64,000 nucleotides of DNA, taken from NCBI GenBank assembly GCA_949358305.1, contig OX442319.1, positions 4,030,001-4,094,000 of the forward strand. Reading direction: 5' to 3'. The notes under the pieces were generated by a model, which worked only from the letters and a program-made list of their open reading frames with translations, did not search any database and was not told where the DNA came from. This stretch comes from Strigamia acuminata (lineage: Eukaryota; Arthropoda; Chilopoda; Geophilomorpha; Linotaeniidae). The position numbers and the translations under genes are program-made. Shown here in pieces: positions 22,120 through 32,829 of the stretch. How positions within the stretch are numbered: the stretch's first letter is position 1; every line of letters starts with the position of its first letter.

Positions 22120-23640
22120 GTTCCTCATTCGGTCATTTGCCGATAGTACACGGATGCACAAGATTTACAGTATATGTTATAATGATGTTGGAGATATGAA
22201 AAAGAAATATTTGCTTCAGTAATAAATCTGCTGGACAACCTCAGAAAACTTGTCCCAAATTCTAATAGCGTGGTGTACAAATTGGATTGACCAACAACCG
22301 TCTCAAATCACTCAAGAATCAATGTTAATTGCTTTTGTAATAATCTATACAGTAAACACAATAAGTGCGCATCAAAAAGCCCGATATTTACAGATTTAAA
22401 ACATCGAATCAATTGGAATTCCTTTTTTCCACCGACAAATTAAAGTGAATTCAACCTTCATTTAATTCTCCTGCGTCATAACCGCGAAGAAGAAAGCCAC
22501 CATTGCAATCTCACAGTGTGCAAACCGTCCTCATCTTTTTCTCCTCGAGGACGCGTCAGTCAATGCCTTTGAAGAGGCCGCGACTTAGGGGTGGAGCCAA
22601 GTTATTTCTCCACTGTGATTGGACTAAAAATGTAATCCCTCCGTATTTACAAGACACTGCGTGTAAAAAAAAATCAATTTTCAATAGGAGAACTAAGTGA
22701 AATCTATTTCATTCAAATATATAGATCTTATCTTGCAAATAACACTTTTATTTCAAGACCGTCAGCAGTCAAAAGGGTTTAGGCTTAAAATAAAAAATTG
22801 GAATTATCAACTTATTCTTATTCATTGCATAGAACTTGACTGGTGCCAATGAACACGAGTGAAAAGAGAATTTTAAAAAACATTGGAATGAAGTTATAAA
22901 TATTTTTTTTCTTTCTTCAAGTATACAGCACTTGAAGTTACAAATAAAATAAACATTTACAAATATAATGTTTACATTGCTTAATAGAAGGAAGAAAAAA
23001 ATCTTTTCTATTTTTATGCAAATATACGCCACTTGTGTCTTTTATGTTGCAACAATGTTGATACAACAACAGCTGCTCACCTAAACCCATCAGGTTTAAC
23101 ATGACAACAGATTAGGGGCGAAGGAAGAAAAAAAATGAAAACATAACTAGAAAAATATATACTTTAGAAATAAATGTAGTAAAAACATACCACACTTGAA
23201 TGCACGTTTTCTTAGCAGAGGTGAGAAAATGTATTTTGCATTTCATCCAGCCAAGTTTGCGCACCGGACCGGTTTTACCTGTAAATATAGAACAAACACT
23301 CCGTATTGGAGTCTGTAATCAATTTGTTATTGCTTGGTTTGACCACCAGGGATTGTCTTAGATTTGGAAGAAGAAATATAGAATCCTTATCAAACTTGTT
23401 TGTGGTGTTTCGATTTAAGCGGCAAACATCCTTGCCGGAAAATAGGGTAGAAGTATGTATAAAGAGCGAAAAGCAGATTTGTTGTAATAACAAATCTCCT
23501 GTTGCAATAACTTTGCCTCACAACTCCCCCTAGCTTTTTCACACTTTGTTAGTTTTAGAGGAGAGAGGAAATGAGGGTTAGACAGAGAGGTCGTGGGTCA
23601 CAATCATCGACAAAAGAATGTTTATCTTCAGGCTAACAAA
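22120..23640. other. Intergenic stretch without recognised genes
   Basis: AT-rich and mostly unique by eye, with several small frames and no family resemblance. It borders the tRNA-half-like repeat array on the right. Confidence 0.3.
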
Positions 23641-23912
23641 AGGCAACATGAGTTTGCCGAAGTGTGAATTTAAAACTTAAGGTATATTTAACGCCAAAAA
23701 ACGTTAAACTTTTACATTTAGTGGTAAAAAGCAGAAAGAATTATACGGAGTGGGTTTTTTTTTTATTTATATAAAATGCGCCGTAACTTAGTTGGTAAAG
23801 CACCTGTTTAATTTAGAAAAATTTAGAAAATATATTCGAGAACCTGTTTAATTTAGAAAAATTTAGAAAATATATTCTGCGACTTGCGGCGCGAACGTAA
23901 AGCATTAAACTA

Positions 23913-24640
23913 GGCGCATTCGAAAAGTAATTTGCACTAAACGACCAGTGCAACTGGTAGTGTAAATTTCAAGTTAAACGACCCAATTTTCGAGTTTCAA
24001 AATAAATATCTGTGTAAAATTCAGTAGTGTAAATTCAAGTGTAAATATTAAATTAGTCCAAATAATAACCATAGTCATTATTGTTGTTTTTTACTCTAAA
24101 AAAAAACAGGAAATTATAAAAACATGATTATAAAATGTAAATTTATTTTAATTATTTGTATTATTAATATTTATTTCCGAACGGGAATCGGCTGAACATC
24201 CGCCTCAATCGCACAAATGCGGCCGAACACCGGCCGCATTAGATCGCACAAACGCGGCCGAACGTCGGCCGAACGTCGGCCGCATTCGATTGTACAAATG
24301 CGGCTGAACGTCGGTCGAACGTCGGCCGTATTCGATCGTACAAATGCGGTCGAACATCGGTCGCATTCGATCGCAAGAATGCGGCTAATACCTGCTAAAA
24401 AATTGTTCTTGCGATCGACATCGTTCCAACCGATCTAACGAAAATCCAAGATGGCTGCCAGCAAGACCCGATTTCAACGAGAAAACTCGTTGCACGGAGA
24501 TTTTAAACGGAAACGTGGCGTACAGGCCGTTTCCGTTTAACCAGTTTACACGACATTTACACAAATTAATTCGTGTAAATGTCGTGTGAAAACGAGTGTA
24601 AACACGTTTACACTCGTTTTAATGACTTTTCGAATGCGCC
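23913..24640. mobile_element. 728-bp inverted-repeat transposon, TA target duplication
   Basis: Ends GGCGCATTCGAAAAGT and ACTTTTCGAATGCGCC, flanked by TA (23911-23912, 24641-24642). Left flank ...GCATTAAAC and right flank CTGTTACATTTAGCG join to give the uninterrupted array sequence seen at 24766 (GCGTTAAACTGTTACATTT), so the insertion point is clear. Contains the GC-rich repeat at 24190-24400. Confidence 0.9.
24190..24400. repeat. GC-rich palindromic tandem repeat (about 42 bp) inside the 728-bp element
   Basis: Four to five units of CGCACAAATGCGGCCGAACR + TCGGCCGCATTCGAT, each with internal dyads (GCGGCCGAA / TCGGCCGC). GC content is well above the surrounding DNA. Confidence 0.85.
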
Positions 24641-24909
24641 TACTGTTACATTTAGCGCTAAAAAGCAGAAAGATTTATATGGAGTAGGTTTTTTTTTATT
24701 TATATAAAATGCGCCGTAACTTAGTTGGTAAAGCACCCGTTTAATTTAGAAAAAGCGTTAAACTGTTACATTTAGCGCTAAAATGCAGAAAGATTATACG
24801 GAGTAGTTTTTTTTTTTTTATAAAATGCGCCGTAACTTAGTTGGTAAAGCACCCGTTTAATTTAGAAAAATTTAGAAAATATATTCCGCGTCGACGCGTC
24901 TTGCGGCGC

Positions 24910-25730
24910 GAATGAAAAATGCAAATTTTCTACATCTTTTTATGCTGTACTGGTTATGGTATACCGTAATCAACTAGGGTTCATTGTTGCTTCATATGAG
25001 GTCTTGTTATACACAAATACTTATTGAAAGGAGGTGGGGTAAACCTGCAGATGTTCAACACGGAGAAGAATCCACCCATGGGGTGGGATTTGAGCCCGAA
25101 TTACACAGTGTGATGACGAAGAAAACGGAAGGACATCATCATACGGACGCGGCGCCTGGCCGCATTTCAGCACGAGCGCCTCCATTGGCACTAGTCAAAA
25201 CTGCGTGAAATTTCTACCATTTTCGCTGTTGATTCCATTGCGCAACGACGGTCGCTCTCGAATTTTCCGCTTCCTGCCCCTCAATTCCCATCTCATCCCC
25301 CCGTTTTTGTCTCGCGTGTGGTGAGGAAACATTTTCATGAAAGTCGACAATAAGGGGCTGGCTATTATTCGTGTCCCACGGGGCATCAATTGAACAGGTC
25401 AGCCATCAACAGAGGGCGAATCGCGTGGGCGGAAAGCCGAGGGTCAAAACTCAACGGCCCGTTCCATTTTAATTGGAACCGATCAGCGAGTCGTACTTCA
25501 AAATTAAATTGTAATTTTGTCTACATTGACTCACGTGATTAGTTAATGTAACACCGTGGATAAAGTCAAAAAGTAGGGAACAATATCAATTGGGTAACAA
25601 ATGAACATTTGCCAAAATGGAACCGGAACCTTTTGACATAATTTTCGACATAATTTTAGAAACTTTGACGAAATTTTGGTCAAATTTTGAAAACATTGAG
25701 AAATTTGCAATAAATACGTTTTAGACAAAT
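24910..25730. other. Intergenic stretch without recognised genes
   Basis: Mixed composition, with a GC-richer part at 25040-25460. Small frames only, none with family resemblance. Confidence 0.3.
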
Positions 25731-26135
25731 TTTAGTAAATTTAAGACGTTTTAGACAAATTTTAGTGAATTTAAGACGTTTTAGACAAATTTTAGTAAAT
25801 TTAAGACGTTTTAGACAAATTTTAGTAAATTTAAGACGTTTTAGACAAATTTTAGTAAATTTAAGACGTTTTAGACAAATTTTAGTAAATTTAAGACGTT
25901 TTAGACAAATTTTAGTAAATTTAAGACGTTTTAGACAAATGTTAGTAAAATTTGAGCAATTTTGACAAAATGTTCAACGAATTTTGACACTTTTGAGAAA
26001 TTTTGATGAAATTTTCGACAAATTTTGACACTTTTGAGTAATCTTGATGAAATTTTCGACAAATTCTGACACTTTTGAGAAATTTTGATGAAATTTTCGA
26101 CAAATTTTGACACTTTTGAGAAATTTTAAAAAAAA
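25690..26135. repeat. 30-bp minisatellite (GACGTTTTAGACAAATTTTA GTAAATTTAA) with a degenerate flank
   Basis: Seven or eight near-identical 30-bp units at 25735-25960, grading into related 41-bp units (GAAATTTTGATGAAATTTTC GACAAATTTTGACACTTTTGA) to about 26130. Frames such as NLRRFRQILV are repeat artefacts. Confidence 0.95.
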
Positions 26136-26139
26136 TTTA

Positions 26140-27030
26140 CGGTATATCATATTTGTGAAATTTTTACAAATTCAGAAATTTTTTACAAATTTAATAATTT
26201 TTTCACATATTTAAGCAATTTCTAACAAACTCCGTTGAAAAATGTCAAACTTCAAGATTTTTTTCTTACCATTTCTATTTACGAAATCTTAATGAATAAA
26301 CTCCAGTTATTAAATTGCGGTTGGTTCAATAAAACCTAATTGAAACAGATGTTCAATTTTTACATAACAAAAATGCACTTCGTTATCACAAAGCTCCCGC
26401 CCTTCCCCGCTTACAACGAAAACATTAAACACAGACGCAACGCACACCGAACTTTGTATTTCTTTTCTCCTGAGTCATCATGCAATGCCCACTTAAGTAC
26501 CCAAGGAAAATGCAGGAATAAGTGGGTGGCTTGATGCCCACAAGTAATAATTTACTTTGAAGCTTTCGGTGTCGACAAACAGGAATGAAAATTCTAGATG
26601 TATAAAATTCGCTTCCATCTCGTTTTGATCCACTCTTAGATACAGTGTCAGAGCGCCGCCTTTGTCAACTTAGAAAACCGCCTACATCCGGGCTAGCAGA
26701 TGCCTCACACGTCACACCCTCCACTTAAGACGAGTGAAGATTTTTGAAAAGGATGTCAAGAATTTCCCTCTCTCTTTCTCCCCCTAATTCTCAGCCAGAA
26801 CCTCTTAGGTCTGATTTCCAAGAGACCCTAAACAGGAACCAAACACACCAATGAGTGGCTTCTGAGATCTTTTCATTTATTCAGATGCTGATTGGAGAGT
26901 GCTTGGACTCGCATTGGGCGCAAACATTACCCACAGTTGATGTTGATTGAGCCGGAATCAAAGATCCAACTCAATTAAATGGATGAATGGCGGTTACCGT
27001 CGCGTCGTCTTACACGTTATGTAACATAAC
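26140..27030. other. Unique-looking stretch downstream of foxQ2
   Basis: Above-average GC for the region and no tandem repeats at 26330-27000. No recognised exon. Possible foxQ2 regulatory DNA (inference from location and low repeat content). Confidence 0.3.
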
Positions 27031-27041
27031 TTATATAAAAT

Positions 27042-27195
27042 GCGCCGTAACTTAGTTGGTAAAGCACCCGTTTAATTTTTTCTGCGTTTTTTCTTTGTGC
27101 GTTCACAAAAACAAGAAGGACGTTAATATAACTTATATAATATATATATATAATGCGCCGTAACTTAGTTGGTAAAGCACCCGTTTAATTTTTTT
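27042..27195 (+). repeat. Two further tRNA-5'-half-like motifs (27042 and 27155)
   Basis: Both read GCGCCGTAACTTAGTTGGTA followed by AAGCACCCGTTTAATTTTTT. They are preceded by (TA)n-rich DNA and followed by a T-run, then a TTCTTTGTGYGTTC stretch in both. Spacing 113 bp. The motif resembles a tRNA acceptor 5' strand, D-arm (A-box like) and anticodon-stem 5' strand; no T-arm/B-box follows. Confidence 0.6.
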
Positions 27196-27757
27196 CTTTG
27201 TGTGTTCGCAAAAACGAGGAGGGAATTTGGCCTCGTCTTGATGTCGAAAATCGATCTCGACGTAATCAAGTGTTTTCATTAGGAAGAAACATAACTTGTT
27301 TACTCTGATAAAACCCTATCCACAGGGCTGCAATAATTTTTACATAATTAAAATGAAATTCTCAAGGTTTCTGTTTTCATCGTTGTCGGTGTTTTTATAC
27401 AAACAACGAATTCTGTATAATCAAAAATAGTGAATAACATAACTATACATGAATTTTTCAATTTATTATAGCAATCATTAATCGAATACACAATTAATAA
27501 ACTAAGAATTCCAAAAATAAAAAATAAAAAAATTTTTAAAAAAAAAAAAAAATTAATAATAAAAAAAAAAAAAAAATTAGAAAATAAAATTAATTATAAT
27601 TCTTTACACAATGAAAAAGCAAATAAAACATAAGCAAAGGCAAAAATTAATTCTGCTGACCTTTCACACTGTTGTTTTTATACAATTAGCAGTATAAGAA
27701 GAAGACGACAAATTCACACGACAAATTCATTGCTCTATTAAAATTAACGGAATACAT

Positions 27758-28858
27758 CTAAAGTCCAGCTTGATGCAACTTGATCATCTTGTTATTCGCC
27801 TGGCCTTCGTCCTGCTGAGTACTTCGGATGAGAATCCGACTCACAGCCTCGTGCCATCGACTCATCTCCGAATTGGCGTTCAAATACCCCCAACACGGCC
27901 CACCGCGTGCAATGACCAACCCATTGGCATTATTCCCACTCCCATTCTCCGTGCTATCTGGACTACATTTCCTACTGCTGGACGAGCCTTCATCGACCAC
28001 GCGACTCGACTGTCCATCATCGCATTCCGAATCCGACGTCGGAGTTGGCTGATCCGGCTGATCTGGCGCCAAAAGCGACTCGACATCAAACAACCTTTTC
28101 CTCGACTTGCCCACCGTCGTACTGCTCACGGGCGCCGCATCCGAACTCGCCGTGTTGGTGTTGGTCGTGTTCGGGTGCGCGTACGACACGGGTACGGGTT
28201 GCGGCGGAGGCGGCGTACAACTCGGACTGTCGTCATCATCCGGGATCGACAAACCCATGTGTTTTCGGACCCTCCTCTGCGCCTTACGTCTCCGAAAGTC
28301 GCCCTTTTTGAAGTCCTCCACATTGGCCGGATGAATGGCCCAATAATGTCCCTTGCCGTTCGCGCTGCGCCCGGCCTTGATGAAGCAGTCGTTCAGAGAC
28401 AGATTATGTCGGATCGAGTTTCTCCAACCGGGACCCCGGGTCCTGAAGTACGGGTAATTGTCCAGAATGTACTGATAAATGTCACTGAGCACTAGTTTCT
28501 TGTCGGCCGAACTCAGGATGGCCATTCCGATGAGTCCGATGTAGCTGTGCTGCGGTTTCGGCTCCTCCGGGATCCGATAGGCACATCGCGGGTCCAGCTT
28601 GGCCGCGTAGGCGGCCGAAAGTGCGAAAGCGGCCGCCGCGGCGCCGTCGTGCGAGCCGTACGCGGCGTACGGCGACGCTACGGCCGCGAGCGCGGGGTGC
28701 GCGTAGCGGAATCGGTCCATGCACGCGTAGTTGTACAGTTGGAGCCGGTAGTGATCCAGAGCGGCGGCGGCGGACGATGGTAGAGGGTTGTAGGTCGGTG
28801 TTTGGCCGTACGGGATGAGGCTGGCTGCGGACGCGGCTTGAGATTCATTGCTACACAT
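27758..28858 (-). CDS. foxQ2: FoxQ2 forkhead transcription factor, single exon
   Basis: Intact 366-codon frame. The forkhead domain occupies residues 101-200: KPQHSYIGLIGMAILSS, then helix 3 WRNSIRHNLSLNDCF, wing residues GKGHYWAIHPANVEDF and the basic RRRKAQRRVRKHMGL tail. The KPQHSYIGLI start and GRSANGKGHYWAIHPANVEDF-type wing are typical of FoxQ2 rather than FoxQ1 or FoxL. The N-terminus is Ala/Tyr-rich (residues 53-86). Residues 257-263 (FDVESLL) resemble an EH1 Groucho-binding motif. FoxQ2 is a conserved regulator of anterior/apical neural territory in many invertebrates. The start ATG is followed by a good-quality frame with no need for introns. Long antisense frames are shadows of this GC-rich exon. 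Nothing else coding is recognised within about 10 kb on either side. Confidence 0.96.
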   Translation of the reverse strand: MCSNESQAASAASLIPYGQTPTYNPLPSSAAAALDHYRLQLYNYACMDRFRYAHPALAAVASPYAAYGSHDGAAAAAFALSAAYAAKLDPRCAYRIPEEPKPQHSYIGLIGMAILSSADKKLVLSDIYQYILDNYPYFRTRGPGWRNSIRHNLSLNDCFIKAGRSANGKGHYWAIHPANVEDFKKGDFRRRKAQRRVRKHMGLSIPDDDDSPSCTPPPPQPVPVSYAHPNTTNTNTASSDAAPVSSTTVGKSRKRLFDVESLLAPDQPDQPTPTSDSECDDGQSSRVVDEGSSSSRKCSPDSTENGSGNNANGLVIARGGPCWGYLNANSEMSRWHEAVSRILIRSTQQDEGQANNKMIKLHQAGL

Positions 28859-30695
28859 GTCGGCGGAAAGTGATGTGCAGTTGGTTGTGCGCTCGCTCGA
28901 CGTTTATGGCTGAGGCTGTGGATGCCGGGCGAGTGCCAATCTGCGTCACGTGTGGTGTGTGGGGCGAAGCTCCGCCCCGTGCGAGCTTAACAGCCAATCA
29001 GAGTCAGATTTGGCTGAGCCGGCACTCGTCGCGTAATGGCTCTTTATCCTCGCCACAAGTACGCAGGGGGCAATGAAGTATGGGTACACTTCGGAAGGTA
29101 AAAATTGTATGTTTGTGTTGGCCTAGAGTGGGAATATGTGGGAAAAAGACAGTTTTATGGTTAGTTGGGACGGTGTGATGGTTTAGGGGATGTAGATTCA
29201 CTTCGGAGGAGAAATAAATTCGAAAATGGGAGATAGGTTTTTGAGTGTGTGCGAAATTGTTTAATTTTTGGGTTTTAGAAGAAAATGGTCGTTAAAATTC
29301 ATTCGTTTTCACGTGATAAATCAATTATGGTGCAGTTGTTTCAACGGAAATATCAGAATAATTGGGATTTCGACTCTGGATTTAATTCTGTGGTAGATAT
29401 TTTGAATTTGGTTGTAAAAACCAAAACAGGGCGTAAATCCAGTCGAAAAATCAATTTAGTTTTGGTTAATCGGTTTTTTTGGTTTGTAAAAGCAATAAAA
29501 ACAGCTAAAACAGCAATTTTCTATACACACTTTGAATGAAAAATGAAAACTTTTCATTAAAAGCAATAAAAACAGCAAAAACAACAATTTTCTATAGAGA
29601 TTTTTCATTAAAATTGCTGTTTTAGCTGTTTTTATTTTATTTTTTCATTTTATTTTATTTTATTTTAAAAATCTCTACAGAAAATTACTGTTTTTGCTAT
29701 TTTTATAATTTTCTATAGAGATTTTAATTAAAAATTAAAAAATCCATCCATTTTCAAACCGATTTGTATATATAAACGCCAAATTGCAAACATCCAAAGC
29801 ATTCGATGTTTTGAAATCAGAGTCGGCAAATATTGAAATAGCACAGATGAAATGGTGTCGTGTTTGTTTTGTCCCGAAAATATTTGCCATCAGCTTTCTC
29901 TCTCCCGCGCTCCCCAACGGGCGAGAGAGAGAATGTGCAAGAGGGTCGCCTGAAAGCCGACGCTCAACAGACGAACTCATCTCAGGTGAACCGTCAATGA
30001 ATCGGACCTTTTTCCCCACTTTTCATTAAGGTGTCACCACCCATGTCCCCATGTTTTGACGGTTGCTGTCGTGGCTGAGACCGATAACATGGCAAAACAT
30101 GATCCCTCCGCAAGCACGACATCACCCTCAACATAAATATCGATCAAAAATCGATCTAATTCTCGATAAAATTGAAAAAATAAACGGCGCGACATTAAAA
30201 TTCACGCAATGCAGCGTAAGGTCGAGCAGCAAATCTTTTTGTTTTGATCAAACTTCACGTAGACCAGTGTAAACAACGTAGTGGACCGTGAAAGCAATGC
30301 AATTAGAGAGCGTCTCAAAGGACTCAATCAAAGACACACGAGCCTCGTTAGTGCTTGTTGTGTAAGAGAAAAATAAAGGCATGAGAAAGGAAACGGGCGA
30401 GGGAAGGCAAAAAGCAACACGCAACGATTATTATATGCGCGGTCAATGGGTGGGTTTGGTCGCTCGGCGCACGTGGCGAGAGATCACGAAATGTCACGAT
30501 TGGACGTGAAATGTCGAGATTTGATTAGAAATACAAACCGCAGCACGCGATTATTACGAGGAGAGGGGGAAATTTGATGGCGAATTAATAGTGTGTTAAT
30601 GGAGTCGAGAAGGGGTGATTGTTGTGCTCTGTTTATCTTTGACACCATCATCATGCTAAGTCCTTGCAAAGTCCTTTAATCTCATCACAGGGTGC
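28859..30695. other. Upstream region of foxQ2, no gene recognised
   Basis: 28860-29060 is GC-richer and probably 5' UTR/promoter (CCAATCAG at 28993). 29480-29720 holds repeated and inverted AAAACAGCAATTTTCTATA / TAGAAAATTGCTGTTTT segments that could fold back. An 84-codon frame at 29285-29539 (+) has no family resemblance. Confidence 0.35.
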
Positions 30696-30739
30696 TCCGA
30701 AAAGGATAAAAAAAAGGTGGTTTTGAACACTCGACAAGG

Positions 30740-31350
30740 GATTTCGAGCAGTTCGGGCCCTTTGGAGGCTCTTGGGGACTCTTGGAGACCCTTGGGGACC
30801 CTTGGGGACTCTTGGGGGCCCCGAATTTTCCGAAAAAAAAATTTTTTTGAAAATAATTTTTTTTTAAATTTTGTAATTTTATTTTTCCGGATGTGGCCCA
30901 CAAAATGGCTGCGTTTTTCTCTTGGGGGCCTCTTGGGGGCCCTTGAGGACCCCGAATTTTCCAAACAAACAAAAAAATTTTCGAAAATAATTTTTAAAAA
31001 AAATTTGGAATGTTATTTTTTTGGATATAGTCTCAAAATGGCTGCGTTTTTCTCTTGGGGGCCCTTGGGGGCTCTTGGGGGCTCTTGGGGGCCCCGAGTT
31101 TTCCAAAAAAAAATTTTTTTTTCGAATATAATTTTTTAAAAAATTTTGTAATTTTATTTTTCCGGATGTGGCCCACAAAATGGCTGCGTTTTTCTCTTGG
31201 GGGCCTCTTGGGGGCCCTTGGGAGCCCCAAATTTTACGAAAAAAAATTTTTTTTCGAAAATATTTTTTTAAAAAATTTTGGAATTTTATTTTTCCGGATG
31301 TGGTTCCAAAAATGGCTGCGGTTTTCTCTTGGGGGCCCCAAATATTCCTC
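30740..31350. repeat. About 137-bp tandem repeat, four copies (CAAAATGGCTGCGTTTTTCT)
   Basis: AAAATGGCTGCG anchors at 30903, 31037, 31178 and 31311 give periods of 134, 141 and 133 bp. Each unit has CTCTTGGGGGCC / CTTGGGGACC runs, an A/T-rich segment (GAAAATAATTTTTTT) and TTTTCCGGATGTGG. Apparent long proteins on both strands come from the repeat. Confidence 0.9.
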
Positions 31351-31449
31351 AAATTTTTTTTTTTTTTTAAATAAAAGTATTTTTTTTTTGTTTGGATTTT
31401 TTTTTTCGGTTTAGGCCCCAAAAAGGGGTGGGTGAAGGGCCCCCAGAGC

Positions 31450-32470
31450 ATAAATCGGCTTCTGAAATAGCCCCATTGAGTTATCATGTGACACAATGGT
31501 GTGTGACTAAAAGGTTCGAGTTCATATTTCAACCCATTCAAAATTAGCAATTAATGCGTGTAATCTTGTTTGTGCGAGTGGGCAGCGGTAAATGAATCAA
31601 CCACACAAACATAAGACGGATAAGTTGTAATTTGTATGAATAATTTAACGCTAAGATGGAGTAATAACAGTTTGACGGGGATTCCGCTCGCCCCATGCCG
31701 CTTAATATGTGCCGCACGCGGCATAGACGTGGATCGATTCTCGTCGAATTAATCCAACGCCAAAAAATGCTCCCCAGCACGAAATTTAACAAAAATTGAT
31801 ATTCGATCACCAAAAAAACACACTATTTGCCAATAAAACGGTAAAATGTGTTTATAGAAAGAAGAAAAATTCCTTTCTTCGATTCATCTCGAAATATCGA
31901 GGAGGAAGTCATCGTCTATTTGAGGTGGGCAGCACCCTAGGAGGCGGAGGTGAAACACCTTCCAGTGTGTTGTTTTGTTCCTTTTGTCACCTGGCTTGAC
32001 AACTGGCTGTCCACTTCTAGTGTTTCCTCTCTGGGGGAGAACTCATCACCCCTTTCACAGCCTCAATCTTTTGTCAGAGATAAAAATCATCTTGTTTTGT
32101 CACCGAGGAACACCAAAAGAGAGGGTGAAGGTGGCAGCGGGTAAAAAGTGACAAGAAATAAACACTCACGTGCTGCTGTAGAACCAAAAGCAGTTTTTCA
32201 AACACTGCTCATCTTTTTATTAGGTCCATTCTGTGCAACCCTCCCCAGTGTATGCAGATGGGTGTGTGGGTGGTGTAGAAATTGTTTTTCGTCTACGTCA
32301 AACTGCGGTTAGTTGTTCCGTTTTAATTTTTAAATAAATAAACCAATATGGAAATTATTTGTCAAAATTGATGTCGAACAAAAGAAAAATGTCACAAAGA
32401 GGGTTTTTAATGATTATTAGCGTCTAGGAGACTAAAAATGTATATTTGGGGCCCCGGGGCGGTAAAGATT
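31450..32470. other. Intergenic stretch without recognised genes
   Basis: Unique by eye, with no exon of known family. The left boundary is the 137-bp repeat and the right boundary the tRNA-half-like duplication. Confidence 0.3.
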
Positions 32471-32484
32471 TTTAAATTTTAAAT

Positions 32485-32825
32485 GAGGAGGTTAAAGTTT
32501 TGTAAAATGCGCCGTAACTTAGTTGGTAAAGCACCCGTTTAATTTTTTTTTACCTTTTCTTTGTGTGGAGTTGAGGAGTATGTAGTTAGTAAAATTCGCC
32601 GTTTTCGATATAAAACATCGATTTACGATTTACGATTTACATATTTACCTCAGGAGGTTAAACATTTGTAAAATGCGCCGTAGCTTAGTTGATAAAGCAC
32701 CTGTTTAATTTTCTTGTATACGCTTTCTTTATGCGTAGTTGAGGAGTATGTAATTAGTAAAATTCGCCGTTTTCGATATAAAACATCGATTTACGATTTA
32801 CGATTTACATATTTTCCTCCTAAAA
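32485..32825 (+). repeat. About 168-bp tandem duplication, each copy with a tRNA-5'-half-like motif
   Basis: GAGGAGGTTAAA (32485) and CAGGAGGTTAAA (32651) start two copies, each running through TGTAAAATGCGCCGTARCTT, a T-rich stretch, GTTGAGGAGTATG, AAATTCGCCGTTTTCGATAT and CGATTTACGATTTACATAT. Motif starts are 32509 and 32675. The second copy reads TAGCTTAGTTGA, restoring the A-box G that other copies lack. Confidence 0.85.
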
Positions 32826-32829
32826 AATT

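Larger units (their letters stand above)
19935..22120. repeat. 31-bp minisatellite element (ATTTAAGTGGATTTTTCGTC) split by a Tc1/mariner relic
   Basis: Begins with CTCCCGGGAAATCGGTACTC, the end signature of the 1826-2270 element. About ten units of TTTTTCGTCATTTTAGACAT + ATTTAAGTGGA run at 20000-20350. After the transposon at 20357-21921, the repeat continues GGTGGATTTTTTCATCAC and degrades into TCTAAAATGATG-like units by about 22100. Confidence 0.7.
23660..24910 (+). repeat. Tandem array of units carrying a tRNA-5'-half-like motif
   Basis: Units contain GTTAAACTKTTACATTTAGCG, a GCAGAAAGATTATACGGAGT stretch, a T-run, then GCGCCGTAACTTAGTTGGTA + AAGCACCCGTTTAATTT (motif starts at 23778, 24711 and 24827). 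Two units end CTTGCGGCGCGAA, which could pair with the GCGCCG start. The array is interrupted by the 728-bp element at 23913-24640. The same motif occurs outside the array at 27042, 27155, 32509 and 32675. Confidence 0.75.

Noticed and set aside
27770-28495. 241-codon frame antisense to foxQ2
   Set aside because: Shadow of a GC-rich coding exon; low-complexity Arg-rich product, no family resemblance.
30656-31550. Overlapping frames (140, 223, 119 codons) around 30.7-31.5 kb
   Set aside because: All come from the 137-bp tandem repeat read in different frames.
23778-32712. Functional tRNA genes at the GCGCCGTAACTTAG motifs
   Set aside because: No T-arm/B-box and no complete cloverleaf follow any copy. 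Only the 5' half is tRNA-like.
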